Positions 1 to 12,700 of a DNA stretch of 64,000 nucleotides are shown one piece after another; the stretch's first letter is position 1, and the number at the start of each line of letters is the position of its first letter. Below the pieces are notes generated by a model. That model was given only the letters and a program-made list of their open reading frames with translations, was not told where the DNA came from and made no database searches. Position numbers and translations under genes: made by a program. This DNA comes from Amaranthus tricolor (lineage: Eukaryota; Streptophyta; Magnoliopsida; Caryophyllales; Amaranthaceae), in NCBI RefSeq assembly GCF_026212465.1, contig NC_080049.1, positions 34,702,885 to 34,766,884 of the forward strand, read 5' to 3'.

Positions 1-917
1 TTTTTACTTAATTCATTCAAATTTTCTAGCTTTTTTGGTTTTAACTTAAACATCAACTTCTCTATTGGCTTAGAAGCTATTTTAAAATAATTTTTATTGG
101 TTGTTTGACAAACTAAAAGGCTAAATTTTAAAAGCTAATAAAAAGCTAATTACTATAAAGTCAATTATTTAAGCCATATGTTATACTTCCTTTTATTCAC
201 CTTAGGTATCCCATTTACTTTTGGAACACTAGCCATCTATCACTTTTAAATTGCATTTTATTATTAATCTATAAGTTAAAACATAGTTGTGTGGGATCTT
301 ATTTGATTTGTTTTGATGTAAAGATTATTAATATCAACTTTTTATAATTTTTAATTATACATAACTCGATATATTAAGGATCAAATAAGTGCATGGGATA
401 AAATGCATAATGTAAATGGGACACTTAAGTTGAATAAGAGAGAGTATAAATATTTAATAAAAATTTAATTTTGGGTTGTTTATTAAGAAAATTTCGGTTA
501 AAAAAACAAAGTCAATGAAAAGTTTTAGCTAATAAAAATTATTTAGATAATTAATGAATAACCATTAATTTTTATACAATCCAAAAAAATATCATATCGA
601 GTATTAATATCGGATATATGCAAATTTTATTATTGTCTATTGTAATAACAAAGGAAATTATTTCTAAAAATAAAAAAAGTATTAAGGAACTTTTATGATT
701 ATTAAAAGGTTAAGAGCAATTATTAATTAATCATCAATTTGACTTAGTTTTAGGGTGTGTGAGTAGGCCAAGCAATGTATCATAATTTATCTTATCTTAT
801 CCAATCATATTCTCATTTCTCACTATCCCTTTTATTATGACATACAACAAAAATTACTTCTACATATATCTTCTTCTCCCATTGATGAACCATTAAAATT
901 GTGTAAAATTGAGAGAA
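1..917. other. Intergenic spacer upstream of the naphthoate synthase gene
   Basis: AT-rich spacer with no supported gene. It contains a Stowaway-like MITE, listed separately. The last 70 bases (pyrimidine-rich, with TTCTTCTCCC) look like the 5' leader of the gene that starts at 918. No confident TATA box could be assigned. Confidence 0.6.
184..446. repeat. Stowaway-like MITE, copy 1
   Basis: About 263 bp with terminal inverted repeats of roughly 35 bp, starting TACTTCCTTTTATTCAC on the left and TACTCTCTCTTATTCAA on the complement of the right end. The start resembles mariner/Stowaway ends (TACTCCCTC...). The interior closely matches, in inverted orientation, the element at 38694-38956, so both belong to one family. 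There is no coding capacity. A TA target duplication is plausible but cannot be proven in such AT-rich DNA. Confidence 0.7.
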
Positions 918-3900
918 ATGGAGGTGGCTAGAAGAAGACTTTCAAATGTAGCAAATCATCTAAACCCAGAATTATCACTCACAAATTCTCACCATCAATC
1001 CTCCATTAACTTATCTAAAACTTCCATGAATGATAATTATCATAAGGTTCATGGTCAAGTTTCTTTAGACCCTGTTCTTTGGAACCCTGCTACTGATGAT
1101 TCTGGGAAAGAATTTACTGATATCATCTATGAAAAAGCTAATGGAGAAGCCATTGCTAAGGTCATCATTATCTCTCCTATACGGGTTTAAAGTCGCTATC
1201 AAAAATATCGATTTTACGAATAATTTATTATTCCAAAATATTTTCAACCCGAAACTCATTCTTCTAAATTAACGTTGTTACTTTATGTACGTATTGTAGC
1301 AAATTTAAAAACATATCTGTGTCTTTTTAATTTGCTAGTCAATTTTTACATGTAGCAAATTACAAAGGATATAAGTGTATATGCATTATTTATATTTATT
1401 TGATTATGATTTTTTATGTGTTATTTGACCATATATTTAATGGGTTGGTTCTGATTTAAATGAATATTTATGTTGTGGGTGATGGGCAGATTACAATAAA
1501 TAGGCCAGAGAGAAGGAATGCATTTAGGCCAGAAACTATAAAGGAGCTAATTAGAGCATTTGATGATGCAAGGGATGATAGCTCAATTGGTGTTATCATT
1601 CTAACTGGGAAGGTAACACTTCTTATATGTTATACCTTTTCAATATTGTTGTTTAACTAAATATGTTCATGCTTGATGTTAATAGATTTATAGTTCTATA
1701 CTTTCAGACTTTTAATTATGATAGACGTTAGTGTAATTGGTCTTTAAATTATGTTGATGTTTTATTTATGTGAAGTTGTAAATGATATTAGTTATCAAAA
1801 TCAATCGGAAATGACTATTTTTGCTTTTATAAGGATAAGGTTGTGTGCATCAACCCTCTAAATCCACGTCATTTAGGGGTGTTTGGTAAATCTTTTGTTT
1901 TGTTTTTTGGTTGGTTTTTGACTTTTTGACTTGTTGGTTTGGTCAAAAAGCAAAAAAAGTGTCAAATGAGAAGAATGAAAGGTTTATTGTGGTTGTTAAT
2001 TTATTGTTTTTTGGCCGGATGGTTCACTTTTTCTCTAATAACCAAGATCTAATTTTATCAAACATATCCTTAAACGGATCCGATTAGCTTAAAAGCCAAT
2101 AAAACAGCAGACACGATCAACTTGTCAAACAAGACAACTAATTGCCAAACACCCCTTGCAGTCTTATGCAGCTAGCTAGTGAACACTTCTAACTGGTCAA
2201 AAGCAATTAAAAAACCAACAAACATTTGCCAAAACACGACATTGGGGTAATGAAATGTTGCCAATACGTTAAATTGATCGTACAGTTTTGTTGTTGAAGG
2301 GGACCAAGGCGTTCTGCAGTGGTGGAGATCAGGCCATAAGAGGCAAAGATGGCTACATTGATTCAAAAAACATTGGCCGTCTTAATGTTCTAGACTTGCA
2401 GGTATACCCTCTATAACACCTACAATATGTTTGTATTCACTTAAACTGAATCTTGGCTCATTAATTTCATGTTCATTTTCAAGTAGGTCCAAATTAGAAG
2501 GCTTCCAAAACCAGTTATAGCAATGGTATACGCATTCGCCATTTGTTACCCATCAAATTTTCTTGCTTATAAACAACTTATACCAGGACATATATAGACA
2601 TTGATTCCGGGATGTATTACAAATTCAGGTTGCGGGTTATGCTGTCGGAGGAGGACACATTCTACACATGGTCTGTGATCTTACTATTGCTGCTGATAAT
2701 GCTATTTTCGGTCAGACTGGTCCTAAGGTTATTCATGAATCTTTCACTTTGAGTTTCTATTTTTAGTAAAACAAGTTTTAGTCAGTGAAGCCAACAGTCG
2801 GCTTATCAGCCAATACTTTCAGCTGATTAAATTAGTCAACAATTTCAACTAACAGTTAGTAACTATATATGTGTCAAATACCAGTCTGCTAGCTATAAGC
2901 CTGTAACTGATGCATATTTACTGAGCAGGTGGGCAGTTTTGATGCTGGTTATGGAAGTTCCATCATGTCTCGTTTGGTTAGTATATTAACTCGTAAGCAA
3001 TGAGTTCAAATTCAATCATAAACTCGAATACCCGGTAACTATATGTGTCTAATTTGATCGAGCAGATTGGACCCAAAAAGGCACGCGAAATGTGGTTTCT
3101 GACGAGATTTTACACAGCAACTGAGGCAGAAAGAATGGGACTTATCAACACAGTTGTGCCAGTAAGTAATTCCTCAGTAGTTTAACTTGGAAATCTGTAA
3201 GTATAACTTGAAGAAAATAAACATTCTGTTGTGTAGTTGGAGAATTTGGAGCAAGAGACCATAAAATGGTGCCGAGAGATTTTAAGAAACAGTCCGACTG
3301 CAATTCGAGTACTCAAAGCAGCTCTTAATGCAGTTGATGATGGTCATGCTGGACTTCAGGTATGAGTTGTTAAGGAACCAATTAAACTAAAAGTTTAAAC
3401 TGATGTGTGGATGTAACACATATTTATTCTCCTCATACCTTGCAAGGAATATTCCACTTGAATTTGAGGGGTGGTTGAGATTCGAACCCGTAATCTTTTT
3501 GTCATCACTGGTTCTGATACCATATTAAGGAACTAACTCAACTAAAAACTTAAGCTGATAGTTGAAGTCACAGGATATGTTATATGGGCTTCAACCATTA
3601 GTTTAAGCTGATAGCTAGAGTCTAAGATATATTATATACTCTAACATGACTAATCATAAATCCTAATGTACTTTCTGCTACATGTTGTATGATTATATAT
3701 ATTCATTAAGTATGAAACCGTAAAGAACTTTCAATTTTGCTTTTATACAATGACTCAAAAATTATCGGGGGGGGGGGGGGGTGGTTGGTCCCACCCAAAC
3801 ACGAATATAGGAGGAAGTTGTTTTACAACAATTATTATGGCCTGAAATTCCTTAAAAAAAACAAGATTTGCATGATAAAAAGTGTTTTATTTGAATTGAA

Positions 3901-4023
3901 AAACAGCAAATAGCAGGAGATGCAACACTCATATTCTATGGAACTGAAGAAGGTATTGAAGGGAAGACAGCATATAATGAAAGAAGGCGCCCTGATTTCT
4001 CCAAATTTCCTCGACGCCCATGA
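918..4023 (+). CDS. MENB: 1,4-dihydroxy-2-naphthoyl-CoA synthase (naphthoate synthase), peroxisomal
   Basis: Crotonase-family enzyme that closes the naphthoquinone ring in phylloquinone (vitamin K1) synthesis, converting o-succinylbenzoyl-CoA to DHNA-CoA. Exons: 918-1160, 1490-1612, 2300-2401, 2487-2525, 2629-2727, 2929-2976, 3066-3161, 3237-3359, 3907-4023. All junctions are GT..AG and in phase, giving 329 aa, close to the usual plant length. Start: the first ATG in the frame (918), just before a PTS2 nonapeptide RLSNVANHL at residues 7-15, which points to peroxisomal import as known for the plant enzyme. Visible motifs are CSGGDQA (residues 128-134), [25 protein letters not shown] with the conserved Asp207, and the C-terminal [17 protein letters not shown] with conserved Tyr314. 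Intron 2 holds a hAT-like MITE; intron 8 holds a TRIM-like element and a run of 15 G. The frame is intact and probably functional. Confidence 0.95.
1873..2156. repeat. hAT-like MITE in intron 2 of the naphthoate synthase gene
   Basis: The left end begins AGGGGTGTTTGGTAA and the right end finishes TTGCCAAACACCCCT, its inverted match. Such GGGGTGTTTGG ends are typical of small non-autonomous hAT-type elements in plant introns. No convincing 8-bp target duplication was found, so the outer boundaries may be off by a few bases. No ORF of note. Confidence 0.6.
3366..3646 (-). mobile_element. TRIM-like miniature LTR retroelement, copy 1 (intron 8 of naphthoate synthase)
   Basis: Read on the minus strand, a terminal repeat (about 3523-3646, with an internal partial duplication) begins TGTTAGAGTATATAATA. 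It is followed at 3510-3522 by TGGTATCAGAACC, a good primer-binding site for initiator tRNA-Met. After about 100 bp a second, truncated copy of the terminal repeat follows in the same orientation (3366-3426). Direct terminal repeats, a tRNA primer site and no coding capacity are the hallmarks of TRIM elements. Related copies lie at 8501-8760 and 28752-28993. Confidence 0.65.
3767..3781 (+). repeat. Run of 15 consecutive G in intron 8
   Basis: An uninterrupted 15-base G tract followed by TGGTTGG, lying about 125 bases before the acceptor of the last naphthoate synthase exon. Length polymorphism by slippage is expected; G-quadruplex formation is possible. Confidence 0.9.
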
Positions 4024-4640
4024 ATTATACGTACTTTTACTTATATAAATCTTGAATTTTATTTGGGATGGTTTATTCCATATTGATGAACTAAAAATAG
4101 TATGCACACTGTATAACTCATTGGAGTCTCTATTTGATTCACATTGCAAGAAATTGCTTCTCATCAAAACAGACACTTGCTCATTCTTTGTTTTTGTTGT
4201 ACCATAAACCTTGACATTTTTTTGAAATTAATTAATGTTAAGACACTATTTTTGTTTGAGATCAAAATGAAAGAGGAATGTTGATTATTGAGATATTGAA
4301 GACCGAAGTCAACAGATCAATTCAAGTTTCTTATATCTGTAATTAAATATTCTACGTAAAATAAGCATGAATAAAATTTAATACTATTAATTATACGTAC
4401 AACAATACTCATTTCCTTTTAGCTAGTTATAATATGTACATTAATATTAGTATATTACTCACCGAAGTACTCTCGTACCTGATATTAAATCGATACAACT
4501 TAATTTTGTTTTCTGTTTCATTTTTTAAAATTAGTAAGAATTATTTTCTTTAAAAAAAGTTACTCTATATCTAACTTTGAAAATTAATGAAAGTGTAGTA
4601 GTTTTTAAACATTAATAATCTTTCAATTTCTTTCTAGCTA

Positions 4641-4780
4641 TTTTTGTGAGAGACTGTTTTTCAAAGATACGATCTCAAAATAAGAAGCTCACATGCTTAT
4701 TTTTTATTTAATTTATATTAATTGAGCTATTAAACCCATACATCTAATGCGTCTATCGGAGAGACCATCTCTCACAAAAA
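4641..4780. repeat. Small MITE with GTGAGAGA ends
   Basis: 140 bp bounded by TTTTTGTGAGAGACTG and its inverted match CCATCTCTCACAAAAA. Non-coding. The superfamily cannot be assigned from this copy alone. Confidence 0.6.
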
Positions 4781-4883
4781 TTTGTGATTTCTTTAAGTTA
4801 TAGTATACATATGGAATTTGGATTTAATTTGGATAATTAAAAAATTATAAATATATTTAAAATTCATAATTCAAATCACTTGT

Positions 4884-5526
4884 ACTATATTTGAATAGAG
4901 AGAAATAGAGGGAAAGGAAGTGAAGAGATTTGAAAGGATGGAGATTCTCGTTTAGATAACAAAAAGAAAAGAAGCAAATTTGGAGAAGGTTTGGAAGGAA
5001 AACATAGACAAGTTATTAGAAATAGAAGTATACTTTATTTTAAATTGGAAAGATTTGGAAAGAACATTCATTTTTCTTTCTTTTTCCTTTCTTTTTCTTT
5101 TAAATAAATAAGATATACTCTCCCTTCTTACGCCTCCCCTTCCTTTTTCTTCCCTTTCCCTTCCTTTTATTTTTTTCTCTCCTAATTTATTATCCAAATA
5201 TAGTGCTAGTGTTTGAATTGAAAAAATAGACGGAAAGAAAAGAGAAGAATTTTTTGAGATGACGAATCTTTTGTTTGGATAACAAAATGAGAGGAAATAG
5301 ATTTGAAGGGATTTAATAGATGTTTTTTTGTTAAGATATTAATCTTTGAAAAGTTCAAAAGATTTTTAAAAGAAAAACTCTTATTTTCCTTCATTTCTTT
5401 TACCTTCACTAGTAAATAAACATTTATTCACTTCCATTTTTTTTCTCTTTCTTTCACATCCCTTCCTTCTCCGGCCTTTCCTTTCTTATAACCCAAAGTT
5501 GCATTGCTATGTAGATATAGTGTTAG
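4884..5526. repeat. Two adjacent foldback MITEs (purine arm / pyrimidine arm)
   Basis: Each unit starts with a purine-rich arm (GAGAGAAATAGAGGGAAAGG type) and ends with the complementary pyrimidine-rich arm (TTCCCTTTCCCTTCC type). The outer ends are related to TATATTTGAAT / ATCCAAATATA. Units are about 4884-5206 and 5207-5526, back to back. The same architecture recurs at 49102-49548. The minus-strand ORFs inside are low-complexity Lys/Glu- and Phe-rich and are not genes. Confidence 0.6.
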
Positions 5527-6068
5527 AGACAAAGATGTCTATACAGGTGTTCTGATATAGACATATAGATTTGGTTAATTTCAGTTATTAAGCATGTATA
5601 AATATTTAGATAATTTAATTTTAATTTGAATGGAATTGAACTTAGAGTCGATTCCATGATTAGAGTTGGGTGGAAGTGGATGTGAATGTGATAAGGCATT
5701 AAGGCTTATTAGGAGTTGTTAGGACCACAGTAAGTTCGCATGTACTTACAATGTACATGAGTTAAACGTAAAATTGATAACACCAATGATGTTATTGTCA
5801 CTTGTCAAACACTACAATTGTCCAAAGCTGCTTTCCAATTCAATTCACCTTTCAAAGTTCAACTATTTTTGTCAATTACATATTAAATAATTCTTCTTTT
5901 CGCGTTTAAGTTTATTTTATACTTGCTTCTTAAATATCGTCACCCTTAATATTGAGTTGCCACTTTTTTCTAATGAAATTATGGAAATACTTTTAAATCC
6001 TTTTTTAATTATAAAATAAAAAATTATTAATAATAGAATAAAATTATTAGTAATAATAAATATAAAAT

Positions 6069-6326
6069 ATCGTTTAAAAGGTTTTGAACTCTAGTTTTTA
6101 ATGTCGCAAATCTTGAAATTAAAGTAAGTTTTCTATCAAAAGTTATAGTTAAAAGAGTGAATATGTATCAAATTTCAGTTTTTAGAAGGAAATTTTAAAC
6201 GGTTGTCGTTTCTCGTTCAGTTGTTGGAATCTGGCATATAGTATATCGTTGAAAAGCTCTTGAAGTCTAGTTTCTAATGCCGCAAATCTTGAAACAATAT
6301 GATATTTCTATCAAAAATTATGTTGT
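6069..6326. repeat. Degenerate direct repeat, about 82 bp x 2
   Basis: Segments 6069-6150 and 6245-6326 share a long common string around CTAGTTTYTAATGYCGCAAA and the downstream TTCTATCAAAA motif. They are probably remnants of a transposon; the family is not recognised. Confidence 0.55.
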
Positions 6327-6778
6327 CGCTTTTGTATTAAAGGGTGTAACAAGAAATAAAAAGCTGGTACAATTTTGATAGAAATTTTTTACAAGTTTAA
6401 TACTTATGCTTATTATATTCTTATTATCTATTTTTTCATAAAATTTATTTTAATATATTATTATTTAAAAAGCTGTTATTATATATTAAATAATAAAATA
6501 TTAAGAATAAAAACATTTTTTTATGATTAATGTTTTATCAGTATACAAAATTGCAAATATAATACTATATCTTATGAAAACTTAAATTACAATTTATTTT
6601 TATTAGCATCATTTACTCAAAAAAAAATAATAATAATACAACGGTGAAATGGACTTTGTTAAGTATATTTTTTAAGAACCACTTATTTACACTTAGCTTT
6701 GCAAGACTGGGTACAAGTTTTGATGTTTAAATGAATATTTCATACCTCCATTTATCTTTTCCTTAGCTTCTTCCAAAC

Positions 6779-9700
6779 ATGTTATCATCCAGACTAACAC
6801 CCACAATAAAATCAACTTTCAATGAATCATCACCTCACCGGAGACTCCCCGGAGCTAGAATCTCCGGTAAAAACTCCAGCTTAGCAAGAAATGCTAGAAC
6901 TAAAAAGACCCTTATGAGAAATGGGTTATTGAAAGTGAGAGCTGTAATCAGCAGTGGTGATAGCACAGTGAAATCTGGTGCACCTGCAGGTATGGAGATA
7001 AAAGATGAAAAGGGTACTTTGTTAAATAATTCTTCAGGAAATGGGATTCAAGTTAAGGCAATTGTTACAATTAAGAAGAAGATTAGACAGAGATTAGTTG
7101 ATAAACTTGAAGATCAATGGTTTAATTTTCTTAATAGCATTGGTCAAGGGATTTTTATACAGCTTATAAGTGAAGAACTTAATCCTGGTCTGTTCTTTCT
7201 TTTCTTTCTCATACTTCATAATTCATTCCTCATATTTTTAGAGTTCTTAAATTAGGCCGAACTTATACTATCTCATAACCATCGTAAATATCAGCATATA
7301 ATCACAAAAACACGAGGTGCATACTCTATATACCATCCCATAACCATATCACACTGGTAGGAAGGTTTTTATTGACTTATAAAATACGTATAATTCATGG
7401 ATGTGAGATAAACTATTAACACAAAATTTGCTGGTTCCAATCCAAATGCCACCATATAGTGGTCGAACACTCATCTCAACATAATATATACTGAATCAAT
7501 TTGATTCTTAATAAATAACACGATTCATTATTTAGGCAGACTTTGACTTAAATTTCATTAATTTGCTATTTTTTATTATTTAAATATATTTGTGTGTGTT
7601 TTTATGCATGTGGGCATATAAAGTTCTTAACTTTGGGCAAAATTTTGTGATATGCTTTATTTAATGTGTCTTCTGTTTTTCTCTGTGATTATTTTTATGA
7701 TATTTTTTTATAGGGTTTTTGTTTTATTGGCCTCTATTATTCTGATTTTTGCTCTAAAATTTTTAAAATAATATTTTTTTTGGGGGGTTTCCTAGAGAGT
7801 TATGGAATTTTGAGATTGAATTGAAACAACCTTTGTTCTATAACTTTGAGGGTTGTTTTATCTAATCTTTTTTATTTCAAGCACTTGCAAAATATACAAA
7901 AATTTTTAAGTATCATAAATACTTGATAATGGTTGTTCTTCAAGGTTACTCCTCTGTCTCAATGATTCGCCACTAATTATAACATTTTTTCTTCATAATG
8001 TGTTACTATTGAGGGGTCGCTATTAGGGGCAAACTTATAAGGACGGAAAGAAGTATTAGGATGATTAATCTCGATTCTTGTGATAATACACTGCCACACA
8101 AATTCTTGTCTGATATGATAGATTTTGGTACAAAAATCCAACTTTTTATGTGATGGATATAGTCACTCTGTTTTGTGGTGTGATTTAAAACATGATTTGA
8201 TTTTGTTTTACTTTTCTACTATACAGCCAAAAAAACTTTAATTTATTGTTTCAGAAATTTAGAAAACAAGATTTGATAAAAGCTAATATAGAGCCATGAA
8301 TGATCACACATTGATTGTAAGATAGATATATAAGTATATGTTGCTTATACTTAATTTAGTAAGATAAAACGAGAAACGAGAAATAATAATTGAGTATTTT
8401 GAATCGCGTTTTTATACCGTTTCGATACGAATAGATCAAAACCCGTTAAGGAACAAAGTATATGTTGCTTTTATTTAAAGGATACTCCAATGTTGCTTTT
8501 TGTTAGAGTTTATAACATATCTTGTGTCCTCAGCTTAAGTTTTTTGGTTGAGTTGGTTTCTTGACATTATATTAGAAGCCAGCGTGATAGGAGGTTACGG
8601 GTTTAAATCTCAAACCAGCCCTCATTAGAGTGGAATATTAAGCGCTGCTGCATCCATGCTTTTAGCCCAAAGAGTCTCATGCCAGGGGCATTTTAGAAGA
8701 GCATAACATATCTGAGGCTTAACCATCAGCTTAAGCTTTTGGTTGAGTTGGTTACTTATCATTTTTCTTTCGGGCCAACTTTGCTTGTAATATTTTGACA
8801 ACGAAGAAATTTTTGGATATAATTTATCATAGTTCATGTGTGAATTACAGATTTCAATTCTAGGAGGAGTGTAGAGGCCTATGTGACCGGTCGGCCGCCA
8901 AGTAGTTCATCAGGACAGTCCTACATTGTTGAGTACACTGCAAATTTTACAGTTCCTTCCAATTTTGGAAATCCTGGAGCTATCTTGATTACTAATAACT
9001 ACAGTAGAGAAATCTATTTGGTAGAGATTGTGCTTCATGGATTCAATGATGGACCTTTTAACTTCCCTGCAAATTCATGGATCCACTCAATTAAAGACAA
9101 TCCTGAAAGCAGAATCATCTTCAGAAATCATGTATTGTTTTTGTATCTTTATTTAATCCCCTTGTTACATTTTAAGATCACTTATTGAATCATGTGCACT
9201 CTGTGTTCATTCGGAAATAACCTCTTGGTTGTCGCTAATAGGGGTCAGGTTGCGTACATTCGACTCCCCAAATCCCGTTTAGGTGGAAATCGCTTGATGA
9301 TATTGGGGTCAGGAAGATATTGTAGAGTAGACATGATGACATATCTTATTAGGCCGTGACAATTCGTCACATAATCTCACTCGTGGCCCACAAACCCACG
9401 GGTCAAGCGCGTTGACTTGCACTTACACTTGATGAGGTTCATTGTTTCTCATAACCATATGGTAGTAGGAGGATTAGCTCACCTAATATATATGCAAGTC
9501 CACACCCCACTATTTTATCGACGTAGGATCTTGTCTCACATGTGAAGTATTTCCAACATATCTGATCTAGTTTTTCTCTTTTTTTGTGTGTGCCTTTCGT
9601 TTTGAAGACGTACTTACCATCGCAAACACCACCGGGCATCAAAGATCTTCGGATGGATGACATATTGAGTCGGCGTGGCAATGGGAAAGGAGAAAGAAAG

Positions 9701-12700
9701 TTACATGAGATGATTTATGATTATGCTCCTTACAACGATTTGGGTAATCCCGATAAAGATGATGACCTTTATCGGCCAGTTCTTGCTGGTGCTGAACGAC
9801 CTTATCCAAGGCGCTGTCGCTCTGGAAGACCACCTATGAAATCCAGTAAAGTTCTGCCTCCCTAACACCCTTATAGTCTCAATCATTTGTTAGTTATTAT
9901 TGCATAATCTGATAGCATTTGACAGTTTATCTACTGTGAACTTTTTCCTTCAAGCAGACCCAGAAAGCGAGAGTAGAATAGAGAAGCCGCATCCAGTATA
10001 CGTTCCTCGTGATGAAGCATTCGAGGAAACAAAGCAGTCAACATTTGCTACCGGAAGACTGAAAGCCGTGCTGCACAACTTGGTACCTCAAATTGCTACG
10101 GCTTTGGCTAGTTCAGATATCCCATTCACTTGCTTTGCTGATATAGACAACCTATATATCAGTGGTTTTACTATAAAAGATGATGAGGTTTCTGAAAACG
10201 TTAATAGCATTGCACAAATGCTCAGCATGGGTACTAGGTTACTTAAGTACGATGTTCCAGCCGTCATTAAAAGTAAGTCTTGTTCGACATTGTCGTTCTT
10301 GTAACAACTTTATTATTGTTTCGGAATTTCCTTTTAGTCCAATGTTCCTCGGTGCTTACAGTTTTCGGTCTTAGGTGATAGATTTTCGTGGCTAAGGGAT
10401 AACGAATTTGCACGACAGGCATTAGCAGGAGTGAATCCGGTGAACATTGAACTTCTTAAGGTAAGTTCGAAATGACTGTAAAGAGCTCTAGAAAGAACCG
10501 GGAGTTTTCCTTTTTTGATACTTGATTTTGCGGCTTAGGAATTTCCCATTACGAGCAAAATGGATCCAGCAGTCTATGGTCCTCCGGAATCTGCAATCAC
10601 AAAGGAAGTACTCGAAGGACAACTAGATGGAATGAGTGTGGAAGAGGTAACTAGCATGGTTTACAGCTTTATGTGTTTAGTAGCTCGAGTGTCGCTTTTA
10701 TTCATGGTTTTTGAATATGATCAAAATGTATCTGCTTTTCTTCCTATATTGTGGTTACCGTTTGATCCAATTTGGTTTCATCATTTGATTGAATTTGGTT
10801 TGATCTGATCAACTAAATCTGTTCCTGCCTTGCAGGCGATTGTAAAAAAGAGACTCTTCATAATCGATTATCATGACCTCTTACTTCCGTTTGTCGACAA
10901 GATAAACAAGTTGCCTGGTAGAAAAGCGTATGCATCTCGAACAATATTTTTCTACACGAATGGTGGGAGTTTAAGACCTATTGCTATCGAGCTTTCACTT
11001 CCTCCCTCCAACTCTCGCCCTGCATTTAATCGTGTTTATACTCACGGCCATGATGCTACAAGCTATTGGGTTTGGAAGTTGGCCAAAGCGCACGTGTGTG
11101 CAGTTGATGCTGGTGTGCATCAGTTAATAAATCATTGGTGAGTTCAAACGATCCAAATCCGCTAAACTTATTGAACCTCGAGAATTTCTAATGTTGGGAT
11201 GATATGTGGTTATATTATAGGTTGAGGACTCATGCTAGCATGGAGGTTTACATAATTGCTACTAATAGACAACTGAGCCAAATGCATCCGGTTTACAAGC
11301 TCTTGCATCCACATATGCGGTATACTATGGAAATTAACGCCCTTGCTCGACAGAGCTTGATCAATGGAGGGGGAATCATAGAGGCTACTTTTACTCCAGG
11401 AAAGTATGCTATGGAAATCAGCTCTGCCGCCTATAAGAGCATGTGGCGGTTTGACATGGAAGCTCTACCAGCTGATCTACTTCGAAGGTGAACCCACCAT
11501 TTTTTCCATCTTTTATAAGATAAAACATAAAGGGGTTGATTAGAGACGAAACCAAAACTTTAGGTGATCTGGGGCGAAAATATTCATGTTAGTAAAGTAA
11601 AAAGTTTTTTAGGTGAGTAGTCAATAATTGTTGGGATATTTGAACATTTTTGTGGTGTTGACAACATCATCATTATCAGCCTAATATCCTGCTCGAAAAC
11701 AGGGTCTGGGTGAGGGAAGGTGACGGGCAGACTTTAAAGTAGATTTAAAATACGGTGGGCCAAATACCTCATATGCACTATATATCACTGATTTTTAAGG
11801 GTAGGTTATGGCAAGCTTTCTCCCACTAGTAGCTCGACCCCTGTGTTGATGGAACATTGTGTGTTTATAATCAAAGGCAAAATAATCTTTCATATAGTTC
11901 AATAAGACCTTATTTTTGATGAGAAATGATGTTTTAGATCTTGGATTTCTTAGGGGAATGGCAGAGGAGGATCCTACAGCACCCTGTGGAGTAAAACTTG
12001 TGATCGACGATTATCCCTACGCTGCTGACGGACTTCTTGTGTGGTCTGCCATCAGCGAATGGGTTGAATCCTATGTTTCATACTACTACCCCGACTCGAA
12101 TGCCATCACCTCGGATGTTGAACTCCAAGGATGGTGGAAAGAGATCAAGAACGAAGGTCATGCTGATATGAAGGATGAACCTTGGTGGCCTAAACTCGAG
12201 TCCAAGGAGGACTTAACCAGGATACTAACCATAATGATCTGGGTTGCTTCAGGTCAACATGCTGCTATAAACTTTGGACAGTACCCTTTCGGAGGCTATG
12301 TCCCAAACCGTCCTACAATGATGCGTAAATTGATCCCTCAAGAAAATGAACCCGAGTACGAGAAGCTGCTTAAAAACCCTCAAGCTACATTCCTATCTTC
12401 TTTGCCTTCTAAGCTTCAAGCTACGAAAGTCATGGCCGTCCAAGACACTTTGTCGACACATTCCCCTGATGAAGAGTATCTTGGGCAGGAGCACGGGAAC
12501 TGGACTGATGACCAACATGTTAAAGGCATGTTTGCGAGATTCTCCTCGCGTTTGAAGGAGATCGAAGAGACAATTCATCAAAGAAATAAGGATTGCCGTC
12601 TTAAGAACAGAACGGGTGCAGGTGTTCCTCCATATGAACTGCTTGTACCAACTTCTGGTCCTGGAGTCACCGGTCGTGGTATTCCTAATAGCATTTCTAT

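Larger units (their letters stand above)
4024..6778. other. Intergenic spacer with foldback elements and a direct repeat
   Basis: No gene seen. The spacer holds a small MITE (4641-4780), two adjacent purine/pyrimidine foldback elements (4884-5206 and 5207-5526) and a degenerate direct repeat of about 82 bp (6069-6150 and 6245-6326). The remainder is AT-rich. The lipoxygenase promoter should lie in the last few hundred bases; no motif could be assigned with confidence. Confidence 0.55.

Noticed and set aside
3470..3525. Possible tRNA gene (TTCGAACCC followed by CTGATACCA)
   Set aside because: No anticodon arm or acceptor pairing; the tRNA-like strings are the primer-binding site and interior of the TRIM element.
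9320..9570. Possible solo LTR of a TRIM or SMART element in lipoxygenase intron 2
   Set aside because: It has ACCCACGGGTCAAGCG and TTGTCTCACATGTG strings reminiscent of small LTRs, but no paired terminus or target duplication could be shown.
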